39,730 bases of DNA, taken from positions 1-39,730 of the forward strand of contig CALKXS010000065.1 of assembly GCA_938003745.1 (NCBI GenBank), read 5' to 3'. Shown here piece by piece: positions 1-8,511 of the stretch (the stretch's first letter is position 1; each line of letters begins with the position of its first letter). A program made the translations under genes and the position numbers. The notes under the pieces were generated by a model that was not told where the DNA came from, searched no databases, and saw only the letters and a list, made by a program, of their open reading frames with translations. This stretch comes from an uncultured Algibacter sp. (GTDB lineage Bacteria; Bacteroidota; Bacteroidia; Flavobacteriales; Flavobacteriaceae).

Positions 1-327
1 CTTAAATCGCTAACCTTGTGATCTGAGCTAACAAAATCAATAATGGTTTGCTTAAATTCTTTTGTGAAATTACCTTTTGTAATGGTTCCTAAGGTAAATA
101 ATGTGGCTTAGTAAATACTACCATAAAATTAGACATTCCAAACCTTCTGATACGTCGTATAAAATTGACTAATCCCTTTTAGAACAGCGTACAAAATTAA
201 TTTTTACTACTGCACGGCGAATAGCCAATCAAAACCATAGAATAACCCTAAACCCAGATAATGTACTGTTAAATAATTAAACAGTGCATATTATATTTTT
301 ATCTTTATAGAATTAAATTTTAAAATA

Positions 328-1335
328 ATGAAAAAAATAATAATCCTTTTCATATTTGCAGTTTTCGCAACCTCATGTAGTTCTTCTTTAAGCAATAAAA
401 ACAAACAAGTTTCGGCTATTGAATACGCAAATTCTATTACAAAAGAAGAACTTAAAGAAGCGCTTTATATATATGCTTCTGATGATTATGAAGGCAGAAA
501 AACTAGTGAAGCTGGTCAAAAAAAAGCTATTGAATTTATAAAGCAATATTATGTAGCCAATAATGTCCCTTCTCCTATTGCTGAAGGTGATTATTTTCAA
601 GAAATTCCTAAAGCTTATTTTAACGGTAGAGCCAACGGCGATTCTGAAAACGTATTGGCATATATTAAAGGTTCTGAAAAACCAGATGAAATTGTTATTA
701 TTTCGGCACATTTAGATCACATTGGTATTTCTGGAAATGGAGAAATAAATAATGGTGCAGATGATAATGGTTCTGGTACAGTTGCTATTTTAGAAATAGC
801 AGAAGCTTTTAAACTAGCTGTAGATAAAGGTCATGGTCCCAAACGCTCTATCTTATTTTTACATGTTACTGGTGAAGAAATTGGCTTATGCGGATCTAAA
901 TATTATGCATATGAAGACCCGGTTTTTCTTCTAGAAAATACGATAGCCAATTTAAATATAGACATGATTGGTCGTGTTGATGATAAACATAAAGACCATC
1001 GTAATTACCTATATTTAATAGGGTCTGATAAATTAAGTAAGGAATTACATAGGGTTTCAAAAGCTGTTAATGATAAGTATTTTAACATGACGTTTGACTA
1101 TACTTTTAATAAAGAAAATGATCCTAATCGTTTTTATTATAGATCTGATCATTACAACTTTGCTAAAAATAATGTACCAGTTATATTTTACTTTAATGGA
1201 ACACATGAAGATTATCATAAACATACAGATACTCCAGATAAAATTCAATATGATTTACTAGAAACTAGGGCTCGTTTAATATTTCATACAGCATGGGAAT
1301 TAGCTAATAGAGATGAACGTGTGAAGGTGGATTAG
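328..1335 (+). CDS. M28 family metallopeptidase, lipoprotein (secreted Zn aminopeptidase-like)
   Basis: ORF of 335 aa; lipobox-like N-terminus (FATSCSSS); HLDHIG...NGADDNGSGT and VTGEEIGLCGS motifs typical of M28 peptidases. Confidence 0.9.
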   Translation: MKKIIILFIFAVFATSCSSSLSNKNKQVSAIEYANSITKEELKEALYIYASDDYEGRKTSEAGQKKAIEFIKQYYVANNVPSPIAEGDYFQEIPKAYFNGRANGDSENVLAYIKGSEKPDEIVIISAHLDHIGISGNGEINNGADDNGSGTVAILEIAEAFKLAVDKGHGPKRSILFLHVTGEEIGLCGSKYYAYEDPVFLLENTIANLNIDMIGRVDDKHKDHRNYLYLIGSDKLSKELHRVSKAVNDKYFNMTFDYTFNKENDPNRFYYRSDHYNFAKNNVPVIFYFNGTHEDYHKHTDTPDKIQYDLLETRARLIFHTAWELANRDERVKVD

Positions 1336-1369
1336 TTTTATCTATAAAGTTTATTCCTTTGATTAAAAA

Positions 1370-1660
1370 TATTTAAATGAATTCAATCTGAATTATCTCA
1401 TTAAACTTTTCGGAAGTTAGAAGAAGAAGTCTCAAATTATAGAACCGGATTACTTACAGGTACCTTAATTGGAAACTAGATGACAATGCTTTTACGCTTA
1501 TTGAAATTATAAGACATGTTATTGCAAGCGAACACCTTTTTCATAAAATAATTGAAAACATAGATGATTTAGGGAATTATCAATCACCTTAGAAAGAATT
1601 AAAGTATTCTAATTTGAAAAATGAACTAGATATGATAAGCAATCTAAAAGAATCAGATTT
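1370..1660 (+). pseudogene. DinB-like (DinB/YfiT superfamily) gene remnant
   Basis: Frame-shifting translation gives LEEEVSNYRTGYLQVP.NWKLDDNAFTLIEIIRHVIASEHLFHKIIENI; the W-(S/T)L-E-I-I-x-H-V-x-x-(S/D)-E pattern resembles DinB-family proteins; no intact ORF. Confidence 0.35.
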
Positions 1661-1679
1661 AGAAAACATAAGAATTACC

Positions 1680-2440
1680 AGAAAGGAGCTATAACAGCCA
1701 TGGTCAAAGAAACCAAAGCAGATGCTGTTATTACTATACTCCATAAGATTCCTTTAAAGCAAAGAAAAAAAGCTAAGTAGGTAACCCTTAAACATGGCGA
1801 GCAATATCTTACTCATCGTTAAGAAATCATTCCAAAATGCCACATTAGTTATAGATAAATTCCATGTTCAAAAACTAGCCCTATACGCATTACAAGAAAT
1901 CAGAATCAAATATAGATGAGAAGGGAGCTCTCCATACTGAGAATGATGCTATAGAAAACGCTAGAAACAAAGCATTGAAATACATTTCTGAACTATTAGG
2001 AAATGGAGACACCCTAAAACAATTGTTAGCCCGTAATCGATATTTACGATATAAATCAAACACAAAGAGCTAAAATACTTTTTGAATACTATCCAGATTT
2101 TGAAAAGCATATAAACTCTGTCAGAACCTATCTTGTATATTCAACAATACAAAAGACAAAACTTCGTCATTAATACAATTAGTAAAATGGGATGAAAAAA
2201 TAAGACTGGCTAAATTTAAAAGCTTCAATAGCATCTCTAGAACTATGTCAATCCATTAAAAAATATTCTAAACTACTTTAACAACAGAAGTATTAATGCA
2301 TCAGTTAAGCTTTCAATACCAAAATAAAAGCTTTTAGAACACAATTTAGAGGAGTGAGAAACGTAGAATTCTTCCTATTTAGACTTGCAACTATTTTGCT
2401 TAATTCTAAAATTCCAAAATTTTTGGACTTGCCCCGATAT
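1680..2440 (+). pseudogene. ISL3-family (ISAon1-like) transposase remnant
   Basis: Fragments in shifting frames: TKADAVITILHKIPLKQRKKAK.VTLKH, KKSFQNATLVIDKFHVQKLALYALQEIRIKYR, NDAIENARNKALKYI, KAFRTQFRGVRNVEFFLFRLATI; multiple stops and frameshifts. Confidence 0.8.
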
Positions 2441-2470
2441 AATACCAGTACCACTAGTTTTAATCCTCAA

Positions 2471-2505
2471 AAAAATCCTTTCAATAAATTGAAAGGATTT
2501 TACTT
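2471..2505 (-). terminator. Hairpin terminator downstream of tRNA-His
   Basis: Perfect 13-bp inverted repeat aaaatcctttcaa-taaa-ttgaaaggatttt immediately 3' of the minus-strand tRNA. Confidence 0.75.
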
Positions 2506-2508
2506 TTG

Positions 2509-2583
2509 GGTGGAAGACCGGATTCGAACCGGCGACCCTCGGTACCACAAACCGATGCTCTAACCAACTGAGCTACAACCACC
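2509..2583 (-). tRNA. tRNA-His (GTG)
   Basis: Reverse complement folds as a cloverleaf: GCTC/GAGC D-stem, TCGGT-TTGTGGT-ACCGA anticodon arm with GTG, GCCGG-TTCGAAT-CCGGT T arm; G-1 faces C73 as expected for tRNA-His. Confidence 0.95.
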
Positions 2584-2706
2584 ATCTAATTTGCATTTTA
2601 TAATGCGTTTGCAAATGTAATTAATTTAATGACTTATACAAAGATTTTTATTAAAATTTTACAGAAGAAATTACATTATTTATCTCTTAATCTTCTAACC
2701 ATTTCA

Positions 2707-2739
2707 TTTACTTATATTTATTGAATAAATATAAGTAAA
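2707..2739. repeat. 33-bp near-pure A/T palindrome (16-bp perfect arms, 1-nt centre)
   Basis: tttacttatatttatt-g-aataaatataagtaaa; located just past the 3' end of bshB1. Confidence 0.8.
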
Positions 2740-2751
2740 ATTTAATTCACC

Positions 2752-3474
2752 TTATTTTAAATCAAATAAACTATCTACAGCTACATAACGTTCTACGGTA
2801 AAACCTTCAGCATACTTAACACCAACCAAGCGTCCTAAATCTCTTGATCTATACATTACACTATCTGTAAAGTTCTTACTAGAAATAGGTGTTTCAGGCT
2901 CTTTACTATCCTTATCATAAAACTGTGTCTTATAAGCCAATACAGATTCTATTTTTGTTTCTATAAACCCTGTAATATCAACAACCAAATCTGGCTCAAT
3001 ATTTTTCCATTGTATATAATGATATACATGTTTTGGTCTCCACGGTTCTTGATTTTCTTTATTATCATCAAGTTTTGTTCCGATTTTAACTAAACCACTT
3101 AAAAAACAAGCGTCGCTAGCTAATTTACTTCCTTTTCCATGATCTATGTGTCTATCGTCAATGGCATTGCAAATAACAATTTCTGGTTTATACTTACGTA
3201 TCATTTTAATAATCTCTAATTGATGTACTTTATCATTTGTAAAAAAGCCATCAGAAAACCTTAAATTCTCACGAATTACCACTCCTAGAATTCTTGCAGC
3301 ACTAGCAGATTCATCATCTCTTGTTTCGGCAGTACCTCTTGTTCCTAGTTCTCCTCTAGTTAAATCTATTATACCTACCTTTTTACCGTTAGCAATTTCT
3401 TTTGCTATAGTACCTCCACAACCTAATTCTACATCATCTGGATGAGCTCCAATAGCTAAAATATCTAATTTCAT
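2752..3474 (-). CDS. bshB1: Bacillithiol biosynthesis deacetylase BshB1
   Basis: PIG-L/LmbE fold: GAHPDDVELGCGGTIAKE...DLTRGELGTRGT...RHIDHGKGSKLA; length 240 aa. Confidence 0.92.
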   Translation of the reverse strand: MKLDILAIGAHPDDVELGCGGTIAKEIANGKKVGIIDLTRGELGTRGTAETRDDESASAARILGVVIRENLRFSDGFFTNDKVHQLEIIKMIRKYKPEIVICNAIDDRHIDHGKGSKLASDACFLSGLVKIGTKLDDNKENQEPWRPKHVYHYIQWKNIEPDLVVDITGFIETKIESVLAYKTQFYDKDSKEPETPISSKNFTDSVMYRSRDLGRLVGVKYAEGFTVERYVAVDSLFDLK

Positions 3475-3781
3475 AATCGTTTTTATATTTTAATGTACAA
3501 CTATTTATAAAAATACTACTTAATCTAACAACCCTTAATTACTACACTGTTTTCATTTGCTTTTTACTTAGTTCAATACCTTCAAACATCCTAATAATTG
3601 AAAAATATACCACTTCATAAAAGCATGATGTTCGTCATATAGATTGACGGGGATACTGACTAATTTTACTTAATAATTAAGAAAGCAAATTTAATCATAA
3701 AGACTAAATAAAAAAAAAGATCGTATGATCTATTTAATGCTAACCATATTAATTATAATAATTGCATTATTTAACTACAAA

Positions 3782-3826
3782 CAAAAAAGTACTGGACACC
3801 AAAATATGGTTTTTGGTACTTTTTTA
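3782..3826 (-). terminator. Hairpin/T-tract overlapping the rlmF 3' end
   Basis: Inverted repeat aaaaagtac ... gtacttttt with inner accaaaa/ttttggt stem. Confidence 0.55.
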
Positions 3827-4735
3827 TTTATAAGTCCAAGCCACAATTCTAGACAACTTATTCCCTTGTCCCATATTAATAACTTTTACGGAAGTAGCTC
3901 CCAACTTTTTTAATGAAGTTTGCATGCCTCTTACTAAATCCTTTTTAGAAACTAATGATGTAAACCATTCACTTTGTTCCTTAAATAATGAACTTTCGTA
4001 TAAATAATTATGTAAAAAAGCTTTTTCACCACCTTTATACCACAACTCATTATGAGTTCCTGAAAAGTTTCTCACAAGCTCCTCCCCTTCTTTTTTAAGT
4101 CCTTTTAATTTTCTAGTAGTCGCATTTATAGCTTCTTCTTCAGATTTATAGAATGGCGGATTACACATCGTTACAGAAAATTGATCATCATCATTTATAA
4201 CACCTTGTAATATTTTAGAAATATCATTTTGATGTCTTAAAGAAATAACTTGAGTCAATTCATTTTTATCTATAATATTTTGAGCAGTTTTTAAAGATGC
4301 CTTATCAATATCTGTCCCTACAAATTTCCAACTATACTCAGCATTTCCAAGTATAGGATATACGCAAGTTGCACCTGTACCAATATCTAAAACTGAAATA
4401 TCTTTACGTGCTTTATTTCCTTTTAAAAGATCAAACAGGTAATGGATATAATCTACCCGTCCAGAAATTGGAGGACATAAATTATCATCTGAGAATTTCC
4501 AATATTTTATATTATAATCCTTAAACAATAACGCTTTATTTAAAGCCTTTACTCCTTTTGGATTTGCAAAATCGATAGTTTTTGTTTCGTATTTATTTAC
4601 AAATACAAATGGTTTTAAATCTGGATAAACGTCGCATAAAATATCTAAATCATAACCTGATTTATGCTTATTACTTGTATGAAAATTTGAATTTGTTTTG
4701 ATAAGATTTATTTTAACGTTTATTAACTCTAGCAA
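3824..4735 (-). CDS. rlmF: 23S rRNA (adenine(1618)-N(6))-methyltransferase RlmF
   Basis: 303 aa; GRVDYIHYLFDLL, DIGTGATCVYPILG SAM motif, MCNPPFYKS catalytic NPPF. Confidence 0.9.
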   Translation of the reverse strand: MLELINVKINLIKTNSNFHTSNKHKSGYDLDILCDVYPDLKPFVFVNKYETKTIDFANPKGVKALNKALLFKDYNIKYWKFSDDNLCPPISGRVDYIHYLFDLLKGNKARKDISVLDIGTGATCVYPILGNAEYSWKFVGTDIDKASLKTAQNIIDKNELTQVISLRHQNDISKILQGVINDDDQFSVTMCNPPFYKSEEEAINATTRKLKGLKKEGEELVRNFSGTHNELWYKGGEKAFLHNYLYESSLFKEQSEWFTSLVSKKDLVRGMQTSLKKLGATSVKVINMGQGNKLSRIVAWTYK

Positions 4736-4846
4736 TGATACTAATTATTACCCATAGTCAATAAATATGTTAATTTAATTTCAAACTACAAAATAGATTT
4801 TTAGGCTATTAGTAGGCATTCATATATATTCGCAAAAAAAACAAAG

Positions 4847-5506
4847 ATGTTAAAAGCTGTTATTTTCGATATGGATGGGGTTATTATAGATAGTGAACCT
4901 TTACACCATAAGGCTTATTATAAAATGTTTGATGACATGAATGTTGATGTCTCTAATAAACTTTACGAATCGCTTACTGGAAAATCAACTTTAAATGTTT
5001 GCAAGCAAGTTTGCGATATTTTTAAACTTGAAGAAGCTCCAGAAACTTTAGTAACCATTAAGCGTAAACACTACGAACATATTTTTGAAAATGATAAAAC
5101 ATTCGATTTAATTGATGGCGTTTTAGATTTAATAAAAGATTATCATAGTAACGGATTAACTCTTATTCTTGCGTCTTCTGCTTCTATGCCTAGTATAGAG
5201 CGTATTTTTAAAAGATTCGATTTAAACCCATATTTTAAAGTAAAATTAAGCGGTGCCGATTTAAAAGCTTCAAAACCACATCCTGAAATTTTTATTAATG
5301 CTGCTGAAGCTTCAGGTTTTAACAAAGATGAATGTATTGTCATTGAAGATTCTACCAACGGTATACAAGCTGCTAATTCTGCTGGAATTTATTCTGTTGG
5401 TTTTGATAGTATTCATTCTAAAAACCAAGATTATTCTACGGCAAATAAAGTTATTACAAATTTTGAAGAGATTAGGTTTAGTAAGGTTCTTTCTGTTTTT
5501 TATTAG
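4847..5506 (+). CDS. HAD-superfamily hydrolase (beta-phosphoglucomutase-like, subfamily IA)
   Basis: FDMDGVIIDSEPLH motif I; ILASSAS motif II; SKPHPEIF and VIEDSTNGIQAANSAG. Confidence 0.92.
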   Translation: MLKAVIFDMDGVIIDSEPLHHKAYYKMFDDMNVDVSNKLYESLTGKSTLNVCKQVCDIFKLEEAPETLVTIKRKHYEHIFENDKTFDLIDGVLDLIKDYHSNGLTLILASSASMPSIERIFKRFDLNPYFKVKLSGADLKASKPHPEIFINAAEASGFNKDECIVIEDSTNGIQAANSAGIYSVGFDSIHSKNQDYSTANKVITNFEEIRFSKVLSVFY

Positions 5507-5520
5507 AACTTCAAACAATA

Positions 5521-6374
5521 CTAAACATCCATACAACCACCTCCAAAAATCTTCTTTTTAAATCCTCTAAATAAAGCAACAGCTCCAATAGTATAAACTT
5601 CTAGAATTTTAAAATAGGTGCAAAGAATCCTGTTTTTGCTAATAGCTTTCCTGCTATAAGTCCGCCTATTCCATAAGCTACAACCTTATCTACATTGGGA
5701 TTAAAATCGGCATAGGTATTACCGTCTGTAAACTCTACACTGTCCAAAATTTTATCTCTATCCTTATTAGAAGTATCAAGAACCGTAATATCCCCTATAG
5801 CATTTAAATAACCTTTACGTCCTAAAACATGAATGTTATAATTAAGTGTATTTACATCATAATCACCAAATTTTAACTCTTTAATCCAATGAGTTTCTTA
5901 TTTTATTTATCGTAATATGGTGGTAAAACCCAACCTACTAAATACATAGCATCATAATATTGTGCTTCTCCTTCTTTATTTGATACTAACGCATCTTCTT
6001 ATATTTCTGCTAATAAATCTTCATCTTCAATAAAACCTTCTTCGGTATATTCAATTTCTGCACAGTACATAAATGCATCATGCATTGGTAACATATCCTC
6101 AGGAAATAGCAAACCAATAGTTTCATCAGGAGGATTTCCCCAAAGATCTGTTAATACATCTTTACTTTGTTCGCTGTTTAAAAAATTTAAACCTTCAGGG
6201 ATATTTAAAGTTACTAAACCATCATTAACCGTCTTGGTATTTAAAAGGTTTATTAAGACTATCTAATGCAAACGCATAGCGTTCTGCTTTTAAAGCTAAC
6301 GAATCTACTTGTTGTTGTTGTGCAAATAAACTAACTGTTAATAAGAAACATAAAGTTGTTAAAACGTTTTTTAT
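5521..6374 (-). pseudogene. DUF2167-domain membrane protein, inactivated
   Basis: Minus-strand translation: (start ATG replaced by ATA)KNVLTTLCFLLTVSLFAQQQQVDSLALKAERYAFALDSLNK ... VTLNIPEGFKFLNSEQSKDVLTDLWGNPPDETIGLLFPEDMLPMHDAF...EI*EDALVS...LVGWVLPPYYDK // WIKELKFGDYDVNTLNYNIHVLGRKGYLNAIGDI ... YADFNPNVDKVVAYGIGGLIAGKLLAKTGFFA // ILEVYTIGAVALFRGFKKKIFGGGCMDV*; an in-frame stop and at least two frameshifts. Confidence 0.85.
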
Positions 6375-6431
6375 AATTTATAAGCTTTGGTTTTACGATG
6401 CTAAAAACACAATCTAAATCTTATTTATAGA

Positions 6432-6581
6432 TTATGAATTTTCGTTCTTTTTTTGAATAATTGCTTTTAATCGTTCTTTTCGTAAAATTGCTTCAGACTT
6501 TTTCCTATTCTTTTTACGATCCATTAACTTAGAATGCTTCGCCTTATTTTTCGTGTTTTTTTCGCTGCCTGCTTTAGCCAT
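6432..6581 (-). CDS. Small basic hypothetical protein (49 aa)
   Basis: Below the ORF-track size cutoff: MAKAGSEKNTKNKAKHSKLMDRKKNRKKSEAILRKERLKAIIQKKNENS; ATG start, TAA stop, strongly biased Lys/Arg composition. Confidence 0.55.
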   Translation of the reverse strand: MAKAGSEKNTKNKAKHSKLMDRKKNRKKSEAILRKERLKAIIQKKNENS

Positions 6582-6715
6582 ATCTTCTATTTAAAAACTC
6601 AAAGATATTAGAACTTTAGTTAAAAAGGATAAAAACTTTTTTATCTGCAAAAACAGATAAATTTAAATATCTGCTAAAAAACGTATATATTTGGTATGAA
6701 TTTATATCAAAACGC

Positions 6716-7320
6716 ATGACAAGTATTATTACAGGCGATATTATCAATTCTAGGAAAAACATACCTGAAAGTTGGATGGCTAAGCTCAAAGAGACTCTTA
6801 ACGCTTTAGGAGAAACTCCAAAAGATTGGGGAATTTTTAGAGGTGATAGCATAGCTTTCAACTAGAGGTATTACCAGAAGATGCTTTAAAGGCTTGTGTC
6901 TTGATAAAATCGACATTAAAACAATTCAAATTACTTGATGTTAGACTAGCAATTGGGTTAGGAGACAAAACATATAAGGCAAAAACAATTACCGAATCTA
7001 ACGGAAGTGCTTTTATAAACTCTGGTGAGTGTTTTGAATCGTTAAAAAAACATACACTTGCTTTAAAATCAAATTTTGAAATCTTTGATGTAACAATAAA
7101 CACCATTATAGGACTAGCTAATTTAACTATGAATAGTTGGTCTATCACATCATCCACCATCATAAATACAGCTTTAAACAAACCTAAATTAAACCAAAAA
7201 CAGTTAGCAGAACTACTTGGGAAATCTCAAAGTAATATTAGTGAAGGTCTTAAACGTGCGGGATATGATGAGATTTTAAAATTATTAAACTACTACAACA
7301 CACAAGTAAAAACTTTATGA
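6716..7320 (+). pseudogene. SatD-family protein, single frameshift
   Basis: MTSIITGDIINSRKNIPESWMAKLKETLNALGETPKDWGIFRGDS // FQLEVLPEDALKACVLIKS...LNQKQLAELLGKSQSNISEGLKRAGYDEI; the frames are joined by a 5-bp tandem duplication (atagc x2, 6846-6855). Confidence 0.8.
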
Positions 7321-8042
7321 TAGTATTATTTATAAAGTTAGTTTTAGTGCATTTTATTGGTGACTTTTTATTACAACCAGAAAAATGGGTACTTCACAAA
7401 CAAACACATAAACACAAATCAAAATATTTATATTACCATATTTTGGTTCATTTTTTAGCGCTAATCATCTTATTACAATTTGATACAAGTTATTGGTTAA
7501 GTGTATTGTTTATAATAGTATCACATTACATCATAGATGTTGCAAAATTACACCTTAACACTAAAATGAATTCTAGAGTTTTATTTGGTTTAGACCAATT
7601 GGCACATATTATAATTATTGCCATAATTGTAAATATTTATGAAGCATACCCACTAGATGTTGACCTCTTTTACAATCCTAAATTTTTATTATTTCTAACA
7701 GGAATAATTGGTGTAACAGCAGCCTCATCTATAATTATGAAAACTATTATCTCTAAATGGTATTTAAAAGAAGACGCAAATGAAGGCTCTTTAGAAAATG
7801 CTGGATCTTGCATTGGTGTGCTTGAGCGTTTATTTGTATTCGCTTTTATAATAACAGGGCACTGGGAAGGTATTGGCTTTTTAATTGCTGCAAAATCTGT
7901 TTTTAGATTTGGAGATTTATCTAAAGCAAAAGACCGAAAACTTACTGAGTATATATTAATAGGAACCTTACTAAGTTTTGGATTAGCTATTTCTTTTGGA
8001 ATAGGTTATAATTTTGTTTTGGAGTTGATTAGTGAGGTTTAA
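7317..8042 (+). CDS. DUF3307 domain-containing membrane protein
   Basis: 241 aa; KLVLVHFIGDFLLQPEKWV...HIIIDVAKLHL-type motifs; overlaps the SatD stop; multiple TM segments. Confidence 0.8.
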   Translation: MIVLFIKLVLVHFIGDFLLQPEKWVLHKQTHKHKSKYLYYHILVHFLALIILLQFDTSYWLSVLFIIVSHYIIDVAKLHLNTKMNSRVLFGLDQLAHIIIIAIIVNIYEAYPLDVDLFYNPKFLLFLTGIIGVTAASSIIMKTIISKWYLKEDANEGSLENAGSCIGVLERLFVFAFIITGHWEGIGFLIAAKSVFRFGDLSKAKDRKLTEYILIGTLLSFGLAISFGIGYNFVLELISEV

Positions 8043-8213
<171 letters not shown>

Positions 8214-8469
8214 ACCAAAGATAAGTCTTTTTAGAAGCTAAAGCGAAATGAACTAAAGTGCATAGTTTTAACTATTTTTGAGACCAATAAAATTGAATGG
8301 CTATTTGGAACTAGTAATCCTTATAAAAAAACGAGTCTTATATCCCCTAGTTATGAACACGTAAAAACTGAAAACAATTCAGAAGAAAAAATCACTGATT
8401 TAACTTTAAAAAATATCATAGAAACCAAAAAGCTGTTTTGGAAAAGAATGTTTGGATAAATGATATAAC

Positions 8470-8511
8470 AAACATATGTGATTCCTGCCTTCGCAGGAAT
8501 CACATATGTTT
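8470..8511. repeat. REP-like 42-bp palindrome (19-bp perfect arms, 4-nt loop)
   Basis: aaacatatgtgattcctgc-cttc-gcaggaatcacatatgttt; overlaps the ccsA stop codon and may act as its terminator. Confidence 0.85.

Noticed and set aside
1-327. Possible transposase fragment on the minus strand (GTITKGNFTKEFKQTIIDFVSSDHKVSDL)
   Set aside because: Only a short coding-like segment at the window edge; resemblance to HTH transposase N-termini is too weak to call.
388-711. ORF-track minus-strand ORF (107 aa), similarly 1057-1248
   Set aside because: Antisense to the well-supported M28 peptidase gene; low-complexity translation with no family features.
2354-2563. 69-aa ORF ending in VEDRIRTGDPRYHKPML
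   Set aside because: Its 5' part is the transposase tail and its 3' part is an antisense reading of tRNA-His; a well-known type of spurious ORF.
2752-3474. bshB1 and the large PIG-L gene as parts of one bacillithiol system
   Set aside because: They share only the LmbE fold; the 840-aa protein is exported, distant in sequence and 15 kb away.
3725-3913. 62-aa ORF with hydrophobic N-terminus
   Set aside because: Overlaps the rlmF 3' end and reads through the terminator hairpin; no conserved features.
5298-5561. ORFs 5298-5561 (+), 5312-5536 (-) and 5143-5358 (-)
   Set aside because: Overlap the HAD hydrolase in other frames; leucine/isoleucine-rich translations typical of AT-rich out-of-frame reading.
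6616-7181. Minus-strand ORFs 6616-6861 and 6858-7181
   Set aside because: Antisense shadows of the frameshifted SatD gene; the plus strand carries the recognisable motifs.
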